Assembly: GCF_002874535.1 (NCBI RefSeq)
Contig: NZ_CP025025.1
Coordinates: 2,403,526 to 2,467,525 of the forward strand
Direction: 5' to 3'
DNA length: 64,000 bases
Source: Mesobacillus jeotgali
GTDB taxonomy: Bacteria; Bacillota; Bacilli; Bacillales; Cytobacillaceae
Part shown: piece by piece, positions 49,938-57,774 of the stretch
Position numbering within the stretch: position 1 is the stretch's first letter
Layout: each line of letters starts with the position of its first letter
Position numbers and translations under genes: made by a program
Notes under the pieces: model-generated
Database searches by the model: none
Told to the model about the DNA's origin: nothing
The model's input: the letters and a program-made list of their open reading frames with translations, nothing else

Positions 49938-50684
49938 CTATATTGACTTGTTAAATGCTTTGCTGAGACTATTTAGGAATGGTACATCCGGGACTGTTTT
50001 TGAATTATTAAGATAAAAAGCATGATTTGGCTTAATCCCAATAATACAAGGCTGAAGCCCCATTAACTGCAGTTCCTTAACAAGTGAAACGAATGCTTCT
50101 ACTCCATCGTTTGTTAATTCTCCGACACCATTAAAATCGAACAGAACCTCTTGATAGTCCCCTTCTTGTGATTTTTCCAATACCCTCTTTTCATTTTGGC
50201 CGATCAATTCAACATCCAGGTTCCCAAAAAGAGGCACCAATGCCGTTCTTTTAGTTAACTTTATGAATGGGCAAGAAAGACTTTTAATCTCGAAAAGAGT
50301 TTTTTCAACCAACTCTTTCTTTTCAAGCAGCTCTAGATTTGTGTCTGCCAGCCGTTTACGGTGTTTATCAACAATACCTTCTAATTCCAGCAGGCGGTGG
50401 TCCTTTTCAATACAAATGATATGACCCCTATTTCCACTCCAATTTACACTAATGTCAAACAGGGCATATGGGGATTCTTTGGTCTTCATGGTCAATTCCC
50501 CTTCTGCCCTGCTTTCCTTATTTCCCAATATATATTTTATTTTGCCATGATTTTCCCAATCCACTAGATCAAGGAAATTTTTACTAATATAAAATATTTC
50601 TGAGCTTACTTGAGAAAAATCATGGATATTAAATTCACGATCTATTAAAAAATATGGCTGTGGCAGATATTTAAGATCCGACAT
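49938..50684 (-). CDS. PAS-like and STAS domain protein of the B12 operon
   Basis: 248 aa. A PAS-like N-terminal domain (about 1-95; PQPYFLIDREFNIHDFSQVSSEIF) is followed by a coiled coil (about 97-130, EGIVDKHRKRLADTNLELLEKKELVEKTL) and a STAS domain (about 135-245). The STAS keeps CPFIKLTKRTALVPLFGNLD and CIIGIKPNHA but lacks the usual Thr/Ser of the RsbR phosphorylation site (GELTNDGVEAFVS). The start overlaps the B12 gene's last codons. Probably the output partner of the upstream B12 sensor, in a stressosome-like or anti-sigma pathway. Confidence 0.8.
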   Translation of the reverse strand: MSDLKYLPQPYFLIDREFNIHDFSQVSSEIFYISKNFLDLVDWENHGKIKYILGNKESRAEGELTMKTKESPYALFDISVNWSGNRGHIICIEKDHRLLELEGIVDKHRKRLADTNLELLEKKELVEKTLFEIKSLSCPFIKLTKRTALVPLFGNLDVELIGQNEKRVLEKSQEGDYQEVLFDFNGVGELTNDGVEAFVSLVKELQLMGLQPCIIGIKPNHAFYLNNSKTVPDVPFLNSLSKAFNKSI

Positions 50685-51333
50685 TTGAATTCACTCCATG
50701 GTGATGACTGTCAAGCCAATCTATTATGTCTTCAAGATCCTTAAGGAAAAGTGTCCGTTCAGAGCCATATCGTTTAAATTCATACTGACTTAACAACCGT
50801 CCTCCAATAATTACAACTGGGTGGTTTGGAAGCTCTTCTAATTCTTTTATATAAGGTCGAAGTTGTTCTGCATGGTATAAGATTGAAAAAGAAAGGCAAA
50901 TAGCATCCGGTTTCCACTCTTCAGCTGCTTTTTTGACATATTCCAGCGGAAGGTTCGGACCATGGAATTTAGTTTCCCAGCCGTATTCACTAAATAGCTG
51001 GCTAGCCATTTTCAAACCAAGATAATGCTGTTCATTTTCAACACAAAGAAACATCGCTTTTTTCCCAATTGGGGATATTTGCTTATCTTTTCCATTTTGC
51101 CAATTGTAACGTGCCAATACATAATCACAAGTAGAAGTTGCCAAATGTTCATCCGCGACTGTGATTTTGTTAGTTTCCCATAAGTGACCGATATGCCTCA
51201 TTGCAGGTGTAATGAGATTTTCATAAATATACAAACTGTCTTTCGAGGCCTTTCTCTCATCTTCTATCAGTTTCCAAGAGGCATCCTGGTCGCCTTTGAG
51301 TAAAAGCTGCGAAAGCTTTATAGCCTTTTCCAT
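50671..51333 (-). CDS. Free-standing cobalamin-binding protein, CarH/LitR-like sensor without HTH
   Basis: 220 aa. Helical cap domain (about 1-85) with the W-x9-E-H pattern (Trp52, Glu62, His63) used by adenosylcobalamin photoreceptors to enclose the adenosyl group. The B12-binding Rossmann domain (about 90-215) has the lower-ligand His in ENEQHYLG (His103), plus CLSFSILYH and VVIIGGR. CarH and LitR have a MerR HTH in front; this protein has none, so its output must go through a partner, probably the PAS-STAS protein whose gene overlaps it. Light or B12 sensing is inferred. Confidence 0.75.
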   Translation of the reverse strand: MEKAIKLSQLLLKGDQDASWKLIEDERKASKDSLYIYENLITPAMRHIGHLWETNKITVADEHLATSTCDYVLARYNWQNGKDKQISPIGKKAMFLCVENEQHYLGLKMASQLFSEYGWETKFHGPNLPLEYVKKAAEEWKPDAICLSFSILYHAEQLRPYIKELEELPNHPVVIIGGRLLSQYEFKRYGSERTLFLKDLEDIIDWLDSHHHGVNSNVGS

Positions 51334-51344
51334 GTCACCTCACC

Positions 51345-51713
51345 TCATTCATTTATTATTGCATCATCTGATAACGAATTAATCGCGCTTTCAAGCATGT
51401 TGATAAATACTCTGGAAAGTTTGTCATCATCTGACTTTTCTAAAGCGCCGATCAATCTTTGAAAATTATCAATTAGATGTTCTGTTTTCATTCCCCTGGA
51501 GGTAAGGATTCCATTAAGCCAATGGGCATAATCAACGAAGTATTTTTGCTCATCCATGCTAGCAGCGGTTTGGAGATACTTTATATGATGCTCATTGTCC
51601 TCTTTGCACTTTTGCCTTCCGCGTTCTCCATATTTTTCGAGCAAGATAGGATAATCCCTATAAATGCCGTCGGTAACTTCTTCGATAATTGAATTGATTA
51701 ATGAATGATTCAT
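51345..51713 (-). CDS. Helical protein of the B12/STAS operon, 122 aa
   Basis: Soluble and all-helical, with YRDYPILLEKYGERGRQKCKEDNEHHIKYLQTA (about 19-51) and FVDYAHWLNGILTSRGMKTEHL (about 59-80). I do not recognise a named family with confidence, but this heme-free globin-like pattern recurs near B12 or STAS sensor genes. It is joined to the preceding ABM gene by ATGA and lies 11 bp ahead of the B12 gene. Probably a sensor subunit. Confidence 0.65.
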   Translation of the reverse strand: MNHSLINSIIEEVTDGIYRDYPILLEKYGERGRQKCKEDNEHHIKYLQTAASMDEQKYFVDYAHWLNGILTSRGMKTEHLIDNFQRLIGALEKSDDDKLSRVFINMLESAINSLSDDAIINE

Positions 51714-52015
51714 TCAGCCACCACCATGTATCGTCCAACACTTGGACGAATTGATGCTAGTTCCTGGTCTGGATAATTCTTCTCAAGTTCATGAACTTTC
51801 TTATATGCGTCACTTGTAATGTACTTTATATAATTTTCCTTTGTATCCCAGCAGATTTGAACGGTCAATTCTGATGGTGTTTGTTCGTTTTGAAGCAAAT
51901 GAAAGGAAATGAATCCTTCATACTCATCTACCAATCTAGATCTTTTTTGATAGATGCCTATCACTTCATCAACCTTGCCTTCTGGTATGTTCACAGTTGA
52001 ATGAACGATATACAT
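51710..52015 (-). CDS. Antibiotic-biosynthesis monooxygenase (ABM) domain protein
   Basis: 101 aa from the ATG at 52015, 9 bases after AGGGGG; the longer frame lacks a ribosome-binding site. The ferredoxin-like ABM fold is suggested by MYIVHSTVNIPEGKVDEVI, an EYEGFISFHLLQ strand and ELTVQICWDTKENYIKYITS. Such small proteins include HmoA/HmoB-type heme-degrading enzymes and quinone oxygenases. First gene of the four-gene operon. Its link to the B12 sensor could be oxygen, heme or stress related. Confidence 0.7.
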   Translation of the reverse strand: MYIVHSTVNIPEGKVDEVIGIYQKRSRLVDEYEGFISFHLLQNEQTPSELTVQICWDTKENYIKYITSDAYKKVHELEKNYPDQELASIRPSVGRYMVVAE

Positions 52016-52163
52016 ACTCCATTTCCCCCTATTTCCTTTTAAGACATAGTGCAATTATACATTTCTAGTAGTATTCATTCAAATTTATGACTTTAAAAAA
52101 AGACTTGTATTTTTCTAACATTTAAAATAATATACTTAAAAGCTTTGAAAGGGAGAAAATGGT

Positions 52164-52949
52164 ATGATTAGAAAACTAAAAGCAAGTGATAACGAAAGGG
52201 TTATGGACTTTTTAAGAGATGAAGCTGCATTGAACCTCTTCATAATTGGTGATATTGAGGCGTTCGGCTACGATTCTGATTTCCAGGAGCTATGGGGTTT
52301 TTTTGGAGAAGATCATGATTTATCAGCAGTTTTGCTTCGGTTCCACAACTCTTTCATACCTTATGCTAAAACTGGCACAGTACCCGTGAAAGAATTCTCC
52401 AAGATAATAAAGTCATTCCCTGATAAAATTTTCTTATCTGGAAAGAGTGATTTGGTTGAAAAATTCGAGAATATACCCGGGCTTGAACTTGGTAAAAAAC
52501 AAGTAACCTATTTCGCTGAGTGTAATACTGATGAGTACTTCGGACATACAGACTATGAAATTAAGAAAGCAAATCCTGAAGATGTTGACCGAATCATCGA
52601 ATTAAGATCTGGGATTGAAGAATTTTATCCAAATCCAAATGCGCGAGAAATCATATTGCAATCCCTCAAAACAGGTACCGGCAGAACCTATTACCTTGAG
52701 CAGGAAGGACAAATGGTTGCCTCAACATCCACGGCTGCAGAAAACTCAATGTCAGCAATGATCGTTGGGGTATGTACTCACATCGATTATCGACGAAAAG
52801 GACTTGCAACTGCTGTAATGCAGAAACTTTTCAAAGACGTTATGAATGAAGGAAAGATATTATGCCTCTTTTATGACAACCCTGACGCAGGCCGGATATA
52901 TAAGCGGTTGGGCTTCGTGGATATCGGGATGTGGACCATGTATCGTTGA
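52164..52949 (+). CDS. GNAT family acetyltransferase, two-domain
   Basis: 261 aa. The N-terminal half (about 1-125) looks like a degenerate GNAT-like domain. The C-terminal half has an intact core: SAMIVGVCTHIDYRRKGLATAVMQKLFKDV (R/Q-x-x-G-x-G/A loop, about 202-218) and CLFYDNPDAGRIYKRLGF. Similar Bacillus proteins are uncharacterised. AAGGGAG ribosome-binding site. The stop is followed at once by repeat D. Confidence 0.85.
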   Translation: MIRKLKASDNERVMDFLRDEAALNLFIIGDIEAFGYDSDFQELWGFFGEDHDLSAVLLRFHNSFIPYAKTGTVPVKEFSKIIKSFPDKIFLSGKSDLVEKFENIPGLELGKKQVTYFAECNTDEYFGHTDYEIKKANPEDVDRIIELRSGIEEFYPNPNAREIILQSLKTGTGRTYYLEQEGQMVASTSTAAENSMSAMIVGVCTHIDYRRKGLATAVMQKLFKDVMNEGKILCLFYDNPDAGRIYKRLGFVDIGMWTMYR

Positions 52950-53136
52950 GAACAACAAGCGTAAGTGCCTTGTTCTGCCCCGGAATGCGCTGTCCTGCTA
53001 AACCGCCACGTCCTCCCAAAAGCTACCGCTTTCGGTCGTGCGAGGAAACGCTTCGAAGCTTTCCTTGTCCTGTGGCTGGCGGATCAACACATCGTGGGCC
53101 ACAGAGGGGCTAGGCGCTGGAGCTAGATTAAGAATA
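52949..53136 (+). repeat. Interspersed MITE-like repeat, copy D
   Basis: Begins at the stop codon of the GNAT gene with GAACAACAAGCG and ends GGAGCTAGATTAAGAATA. It lacks the EIEMYSR-type central block but has the inserted segment CCTCCCAAAAGCTACCGC...CGAAGCTTTCC shared with copy E. Confidence 0.8.
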
Positions 53137-53182
53137 CAACATGAAGCTTTCCTCAACTGAGTAAATGTCCTCACCAATAAAT

Positions 53183-53210
53183 AAAGCTGGATGTGAGCCA
53201 TCCAGCTTTC
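53183..53210 (-). terminator. Terminator of the threonine aldolase gene
   Basis: AAGCTGGATG / CATCCAGCTT stem with T-rich minus-strand flank. Confidence 0.85.
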
Positions 53211-53213
53211 GTC

Positions 53214-54239
53214 TTATTGTCTTGCTACCTTGGCGATTGCATCGATTGCCTTCTGGATTTGATCTTCAGTTACATCATAATGGGTTACGAACCTAACAAA
53301 AGTGGGCCCAAACGTACCCGAGATGACTCCTTCAGAACGCAGTCTCTCGACAAAAACATCAGAAGTGATGTTCAAGCCTTCTACATCTGCGACGACTATG
53401 TTTGTTTCGGGCTGCCTGGCAAGCTTCATTCCAGGGATCGCTTCGATTGCTTCAGCCAAAACCCTCGCATTCCATTGGTCTTCTCCAAGTCTATCCTTCA
53501 TCTTTGTCAGAGCAATCAAACCAGGGGCAGCAATGACACCTGCCTGCCTCATACCGCCACCAAGGCGCTTTCTCCATTTACGCGCTGTCGTAATAAAATC
53601 AGCATCACCGGCTATGATAGAGCCAACCGGAGCTCCCAGTCCCTTTGAAAGGCATATTTGAACTGTATCTGTGTTTTTAGCAAATTCCTTCACATCAACA
53701 CCTGCAGCTGCTGCGGCATTGAACAATCTTGCACCATCAAGATGAACAGGCACTTTATTGGCTTGTGCAATACTATAGACTGCTTCCATATTTTCGACCG
53801 GAATGACTGCTCCTCCTGCGCGGTTGTGAGTATTCTCTAAACAGATCAGGCCTGTTTCAGGATAATGGATATCCTCAGTTCGAATCGCATTAAAAACATC
53901 TTCTGGCTCCATTGCTCCTCTGAGACCTGGAATGGTCCTGGTCTGGACACCTGCAAGGGCAGCTACAGCACCTGATTCATAATAAAAAATATGGGATTCT
54001 TCCTCCAATAGCAACTCCTGCCCTGGTCGACAATGCGTTAGAACCGCTATTTGATTCCCTTGTGTACCACTTGTTACAAACAGGGCTGCTTCCTTGCCTA
54101 ATATTTCAGCTGCAGTTTCTTCCAACTCCCTGACTGTAGGATCCTCTTTATAGACATCATCACCCACCTCAGCAGAGTACATAGCTTTACGCATTTCCTC
54201 AGTAGGTTTCGTTACAGTATCACTTCTTAAATCAATCAT
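53214..54239 (-). CDS. ltaE: Low-specificity L-threonine aldolase
   Basis: 341-aa fold-type I PLP enzyme cleaving L-threonine or L-allo-threonine to glycine and acetaldehyde. Family marks: MIDLRSDTVTKPT at the N-terminus, VGDDVYKEDPTVRELE, the PLP Lys in SKGLGAPVGS (about residue 197), LDGARLFNAAAA (the Asp contacting the PLP pyridine nitrogen) and RMRQAG-like KWRKRLGGGMRQAG. GAGGGG ribosome-binding site. Monocistronic. Confidence 0.95.
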   Translation of the reverse strand: MIDLRSDTVTKPTEEMRKAMYSAEVGDDVYKEDPTVRELEETAAEILGKEAALFVTSGTQGNQIAVLTHCRPGQELLLEEESHIFYYESGAVAALAGVQTRTIPGLRGAMEPEDVFNAIRTEDIHYPETGLICLENTHNRAGGAVIPVENMEAVYSIAQANKVPVHLDGARLFNAAAAAGVDVKEFAKNTDTVQICLSKGLGAPVGSIIAGDADFITTARKWRKRLGGGMRQAGVIAAPGLIALTKMKDRLGEDQWNARVLAEAIEAIPGMKLARQPETNIVVADVEGLNITSDVFVERLRSEGVISGTFGPTFVRFVTHYDVTEDQIQKAIDAIAKVARQ

Positions 54240-54312
54240 TATTTTCCCCTCGTTCCTATGTAAATTTTTTATTTATTCATATTTTAACAACTCAACCTGC
54301 AAAAAACTAACA

Positions 54313-54338
54313 GTTTCTCCTTGATAGCATTCGGGTAT
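54313..54338 (+). promoter_or_regulatory. Candidate sigma-B promoter of the CBS gene
   Basis: GTTTCT, a 14-bp spacer, GGGTAT. The -10 matches the sigma-B consensus at all 6 positions and the -35 keeps GTTT. The predicted start is about 30 bp ahead of the CBS gene. Relevant because rsbS/rsbT and RsbR-like genes are in the same window. Confidence 0.55.
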
Positions 54339-54374
54339 TCCTTATATAAACACTAAATAAAGGAGGAATACATT

Positions 54375-54800
54375 ATGAATATTGAAAAAGTGATGACAAG
54401 AGAAGTAGAATATTGCAGCCCTGAAACACCCATTCATGAGGTGGCAGCAAAAATGAGAGATCTCGATGTTGGTGTCATGCCAATTTGTGAGGGGGACCAA
54501 CTGACAGGACTTGCTACCGACAGAGATATTATTCTGAAGGCTGTTGCTGATAACACTTCAATGGAATCACCCATATCTGAGATAATGACAACTGATCCAG
54601 TGAGGGGAACTGTCAATATGACTGCCGAGGAAGCTGCGGACTTGATGGCGGACGTACAAATTCGCAGGCTCCCAATCGTTGAAGACGGAAAGATGATTGG
54701 AATCGTTTCATTGGGAGACCTTGCCGTAACACATAAGCTGGATGATGAAGCAGGACAAGCTTTAGAGGATATCTCAACTCCTTCAGAACCCGAGAAGTAA
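54375..54800 (+). CDS. CBS-domain protein
   Basis: 141 aa: two CBS domains (about 1-60 and 70-130), forming a Bateman module. MTREVEYCSPETPIHEVAAKMRDLDVGVMPICEGDQLTGLATDRDI and the second copy TTDPVRGTVNMTAEEAADLMADVQIRRLPIVEDGKMIGIVSLGDL are typical. Such stand-alone modules bind adenosine nucleotides. Close in kind to B. subtilis YhcV, a general-stress type protein. AAAGGAGG ribosome-binding site, candidate sigma-B promoter, own terminator. Confidence 0.9.
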   Translation: MNIEKVMTREVEYCSPETPIHEVAAKMRDLDVGVMPICEGDQLTGLATDRDIILKAVADNTSMESPISEIMTTDPVRGTVNMTAEEAADLMADVQIRRLPIVEDGKMIGIVSLGDLAVTHKLDDEAGQALEDISTPSEPEK

Positions 54801-54810
54801 ATTATCGTGA

Positions 54811-54843
54811 AATAACCCGTCAGGAAAAACCTGGCGGGTTATT
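54811..54843. terminator. Bidirectional terminator between CBS and STAS genes
   Basis: AATAACCCGTCAGG / CCTGGCGGGTTATT stem with a T-rich tail. Confidence 0.85.
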
Positions 54844-54844
54844 C

Positions 54845-55309
54845 TTATTCAGAAATTTTTCTGAATTCCATGCCCTTTTGCTTCATCAAATGTTTTAATG
54901 CTGCTTGAAAGGTTGAAAAAGATTCTGCTTCTAATTTTATTCCATCAAGGACCATCCGCTTGACCAATTCTGGATTCATTCCTACAAATAAGGTTTTGAC
55001 ACCCATCAATGAGATCGCAGACGCCATCTCATGAAGCTCCCTTCCTATTTCTTCAAGGCATACATCCTCAATTCTTTCTCCACTTATATCAGTTAAGTCT
55101 ATAATTGCCGTTTCAATGTCTTTATTATGGATAAAGTTAAGAATTTTTCCACGTATTTTATCAAAACGCTCTGATCGAATTAACCCTGTAATAGGTATCA
55201 ATATTGTTTGAGGAACAATAGAAGGTATAATTGGCGCGGACATTTCAGAAATAATCGTCTCATATTCTTGAATTTTTCTCTCTAGCTCCTCGAGCCTATC
55301 TGTTTCCAA
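54845..55309 (-). CDS. STAS domain protein with N-terminal coiled coil
   Basis: 154 aa. TTG start at 55307-55309 after GGGGGG. Short coiled coil (about 3-24), then a STAS domain with PIIPSIVPQTILIPITGLIRSERFDKIRGKILNFI and AIIDLTDISGERIEDVCLEEIGRELHEMASAISLMGVKTLFVGMNPELVKR. It resembles the C-terminal STAS of RsbR proteins without a sensor domain, and has an insertion at the phosphorylation loop. A minimal RsbR/RsbS-like stressosome or anti-anti-sigma component is likely. Confidence 0.8.
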   Translation of the reverse strand: METDRLEELERKIQEYETIISEMSAPIIPSIVPQTILIPITGLIRSERFDKIRGKILNFIHNKDIETAIIDLTDISGERIEDVCLEEIGRELHEMASAISLMGVKTLFVGMNPELVKRMVLDGIKLEAESFSTFQAALKHLMKQKGMEFRKISE

Positions 55310-55382
55310 AATTCCAACCCCCCGGTGACGTAAAACTCTCCCTGCTTTTACTATGATACCTTTTGAGGAATTTTTTGTATAG

Positions 55383-55412
55383 AAAAAACTGCTTCAATCA
55401 AAGAAGCAGTAA
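55383..55412 (-). terminator. Terminator of the 45-aa gene
   Basis: ACTGCTTC / GAAGCAGT stem followed on the minus strand by T6. Confidence 0.85.
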
Positions 55413-55435
55413 GTAAAAGGTCACCCTATTGATTC

Positions 55436-55573
55436 TTAATTTATAACATTTATTAAATGCATGATATCTTCGTAAATCTGCTCTTGATATTCATTATCAC
55501 AACATCTTTTATAATCATCAATCAAACGTCCGAGTTCTTTTAGAAAGATTAACTTTTCCTCTTCATTAATCAT
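55436..55573 (-). CDS. Small helical protein, 45 aa
   Basis: ATG at 55571-55573 with AAGGAG 9 bases upstream, TAA at 55436-55438. Amphipathic, charged helix (EEEKLIFLKELGRLIDDYKR) and a Cys-Cys pair; length and character recall Spo0E-like phosphatases but the SxxxD signature is absent. No family recognised. Own terminator. Confidence 0.6.
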   Translation of the reverse strand: MINEEEKLIFLKELGRLIDDYKRCCDNEYQEQIYEDIMHLINVIN

Positions 55574-55744
55574 GGTGAAATTCTCCTTAACAGGACAAAA
55601 GTCATGTGTGTGGTCTAACTCATCATAATTTACTGATTAAAACAACAATAACTTTTCCAGACTATATTATTATATTTTGTATATATGGAGAAACTATTCA
55701 TAATGAAGTTCAAAAGTTTAAATTAGTTTAAGAAAGGAGAACCC

Positions 55745-56197
55745 ATGTTACATAATATATTCAGGCTGTGTATGCTGCTAATATCTTGGTCGACATTATT
55801 GTTATACCCCAAACGTTTATTAAAGCGGTTTCTTCCTGTCACGATATTTGTTACAGCATTAGTTTCGATATTATTGGTATTATCACACCCATATAAACTA
55901 TGGAAAGTCTCAGGTGGTATCGGAACCCGAATTTTCAATGATCTTAGTTTTACTCTTGGCCCTTTTTTTGTTACAAACCTCTGGGTGTTCCGCCTGGCCT
56001 ACGGAAGCCTGTGGCAGTATTTAGGGATTAATCTTGTGATTGACTATTTATTAGCATTTCCCCTCACAAAGCTTTTCAAGAAAATAGACATATATCAATT
56101 AGAGAGACTGAAACCACTGCATTTTCTCAGTATCATTTATTCATTTGCTATTTTCGCTTACGGATTCCAGTATTTTTTTCAAAAGTCTAGAAGATAA
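55745..56197 (+). CDS. Multi-pass membrane protein, 150 aa
   Basis: Four predicted transmembrane helices (about 4-22, 28-47, 72-100, 125-146) with basic loops (YPKRLLKRF, KLFKKIDIYQLERLKP). No family recognised. AAAGGAGAA ribosome-binding site; monocistronic with a terminator. Confidence 0.65.
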   Translation: MLHNIFRLCMLLISWSTLLLYPKRLLKRFLPVTIFVTALVSILLVLSHPYKLWKVSGGIGTRIFNDLSFTLGPFFVTNLWVFRLAYGSLWQYLGINLVIDYLLAFPLTKLFKKIDIYQLERLKPLHFLSIIYSFAIFAYGFQYFFQKSRR

Positions 56198-56234
56198 ATG
56201 CAGCTCATCTCAGTTCGCCTGAATGCTTGAATTC

Positions 56235-56272
56235 AAAAAAACCCTTCCAATAAATTGATGAAAGGGTTTTTC
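56235..56272. terminator. Bidirectional terminator
   Basis: AAAAACCCTT / AAGGGTTTTT arms around a loop, between convergent genes. Confidence 0.8.
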
Positions 56273-56274
56273 GT

Positions 56275-56883
56275 CTATTCTTCATCTGTAGTGATATTCT
56301 CCATGACCAGTTCGACCCCTTTTGCATTCTCGATATAATTGATTACAGGGTCAATTTCGTTTCTAAGTTTAGGAGTCAACGGCAATTCAATTCTTTTATC
56401 TTCATAAGTGAATATCACTTTTTCAGGTGTTAAGGTACCACCCTCTTTTTTGTTGATTTGTTTCATTGCGGTAATTTCTTCCCATGAATATTCAGTTTGT
56501 TCTAATTTCCAGAGCTCATCATAATACAAGCCATCCTTGTCCATATAATAATAATTGTCAATACTTAAGTAACCACCTGCAGCCAAGAACAACATAGTGA
56601 AAGCAGCGGCAATAAAAACATTGAAACTTCTCTTTCTCGATTCATCAGTTTTGAAAAGATAAATGGCCATGATGATCAGTAACACGGGTATAATCAGTAA
56701 CACCGCAATCATTGTTATATATGATGACATCGGGCTGTCAAAAAACCAATGCGAACGATCTAGGTAAACTGAATTGTGAATAAATGATACGATAAATATC
56801 CCAATTGGTACAGATGCGAAGAGCAGGATAACAGCGACTGTTATAAGCAAACTCCCGGCACGGTCAGCATTATGTGCACTCAA
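56275..56883 (-). CDS. Membrane protein of unknown function, 202 aa
   Basis: TTG start at 56881-56883 after AAGGGG. Three transmembrane helices (about 11-31, 53-73, 84-104) precede a C-terminal soluble domain (about 108-202) with YYMDKDGLYYDELWKLEQTEYSWEEITAM, a PH-like strand pattern. Similar domains (DUF-type bPH) occur after membrane helices in Bacillus. Function unknown; monocistronic. Confidence 0.6.
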   Translation of the reverse strand: MSAHNADRAGSLLITVAVILLFASVPIGIFIVSFIHNSVYLDRSHWFFDSPMSSYITMIAVLLIIPVLLIIMAIYLFKTDESRKRSFNVFIAAAFTMLFLAAGGYLSIDNYYYMDKDGLYYDELWKLEQTEYSWEEITAMKQINKKEGGTLTPEKVIFTYEDKRIELPLTPKLRNEIDPVINYIENAKGVELVMENITTDEE

Positions 56884-56990
56884 AATCTTGTTCCCCTTTT
56901 CTTAATCTCTATATTTCCATAATATATATTCAACCACAAGCAAATAATTCCCTGCTTAAATTGGAAACTTTTTTCCTATCAATTACGAAA

Positions 56991-57017
56991 AAAAAAGCCG
57001 GAATAATCCCCGGCTTG
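56991..57017 (-). terminator. Terminator of the 49-aa gene
   Basis: AAGCCGG / CCGGCTT stem, followed on the minus strand by T8. Confidence 0.85.
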
Positions 57018-57025
57018 TTTTGTTC

Positions 57026-57175
57026 TTATTTTCTCAAGTTTTCCTGATCCTTTAATCTATTCTGCTGGTCGGGAACTCTTCCTTGATCCTTGAATTCATC
57101 TAGCTTTTTATCTTCACCAAGTTTTTCTCGTTCATATTCAACCAAGCTTTGGCGATCTTTTTTTGAATTATCCAT
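57026..57175 (-). CDS. Small highly charged protein, 49 aa
   Basis: ATG at 57173-57175 after GGAGGG, TAA at 57026-57028. Lys/Glu/Asp/Gln-rich, no hydrophobic segment (KKDRQSLVEYEREKLGEDKK), probably disordered or coiled. Such small hydrophilic proteins in Bacillus are often sporulation- or stress-related, but no family is recognised. Own terminator. Confidence 0.6.
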   Translation of the reverse strand: MDNSKKDRQSLVEYEREKLGEDKKLDEFKDQGRVPDQQNRLKDQENLRK

Positions 57176-57374
57176 GGAGCTTTTCCCTCCTTAGCATTAT
57201 TATTCATGCTATTCCCTATAAAGAATATAGCCAAACCCGCAGGCTGGATACATATGGAGGTGGAGATCTTTTCCTCTAATCATTTTGCATTAAATTTGAT
57301 TGAGTTTTCATGTGGCTATTCAGCATCCAGATACAAATCGTCAACTAAAATATAAACTTCTGCCAGTCCACTAG

Positions 57375-57400
57375 GTTTACATAAAGCGTTAAGATGGTAA
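57375..57400 (+). promoter_or_regulatory. Weak candidate sigma-B promoter
   Basis: GTTTAC, 14-bp spacer, TGGTAA: 5 of 6 matches in each box to GTTTAA/GGGTAA, 54 bp ahead of a BA3454-like stress gene. Low information content. Confidence 0.3.
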
Positions 57401-57453
57401 TTAGGATAACAAAGGGTTTTAACATCAAGTAAAACAAGAAGAAAGGAAAATGT

Positions 57454-57591
57454 ATGATGAGAGAAATCACAGTAACTGTAGACTTGAAGGGGAAGAATTA
57501 TTTAACCAATGTCATTGCTGACCGTGAAACATCTGAGGAAGAAATCCTGGAGATGGCACGAAAGCAAGTTCAAGAGCAATGGCTCTTTTAA
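57454..57591 (+). CDS. BA3454-like stress response small protein, 45 aa
   Basis: ATG at 57454 (a second ATG follows directly) with AAAGGAAA upstream, TAA at 57589-57591. Compact charged protein: REITVTVDLKGKNYLTNVIADRETSEEEILEMARKQVQEQW, matching the pattern of the BA3454 family of Bacillus stress-response small proteins as I recall it. Strong terminator follows. Confidence 0.65.
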   Translation: MMREITVTVDLKGKNYLTNVIADRETSEEEILEMARKQVQEQWLF

Positions 57592-57597
57592 AATAAG

Positions 57598-57638
57598 GAA
57601 AAGGATGTTCGGCTTCTATCGCTGAACATCCTTTTTTG
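57598..57638 (+). terminator. Terminator of the BA3454-like gene
   Basis: AAAAGGATGTTC / GAACATCCTTTT arms around a loop, then T6. Confidence 0.85.
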
Positions 57639-57774
57639 TTTTCTTGAGGGAAATTTAACACCAGAATGGTATTGCATTTTAAACGGGTGTATTTAAGACA
57701 GCTGTAACCAATTGCCTCGAGCAACAATGGTTTACAAATTTAAGCGTGGTAATCGAAACAGTGGATATTACTCT

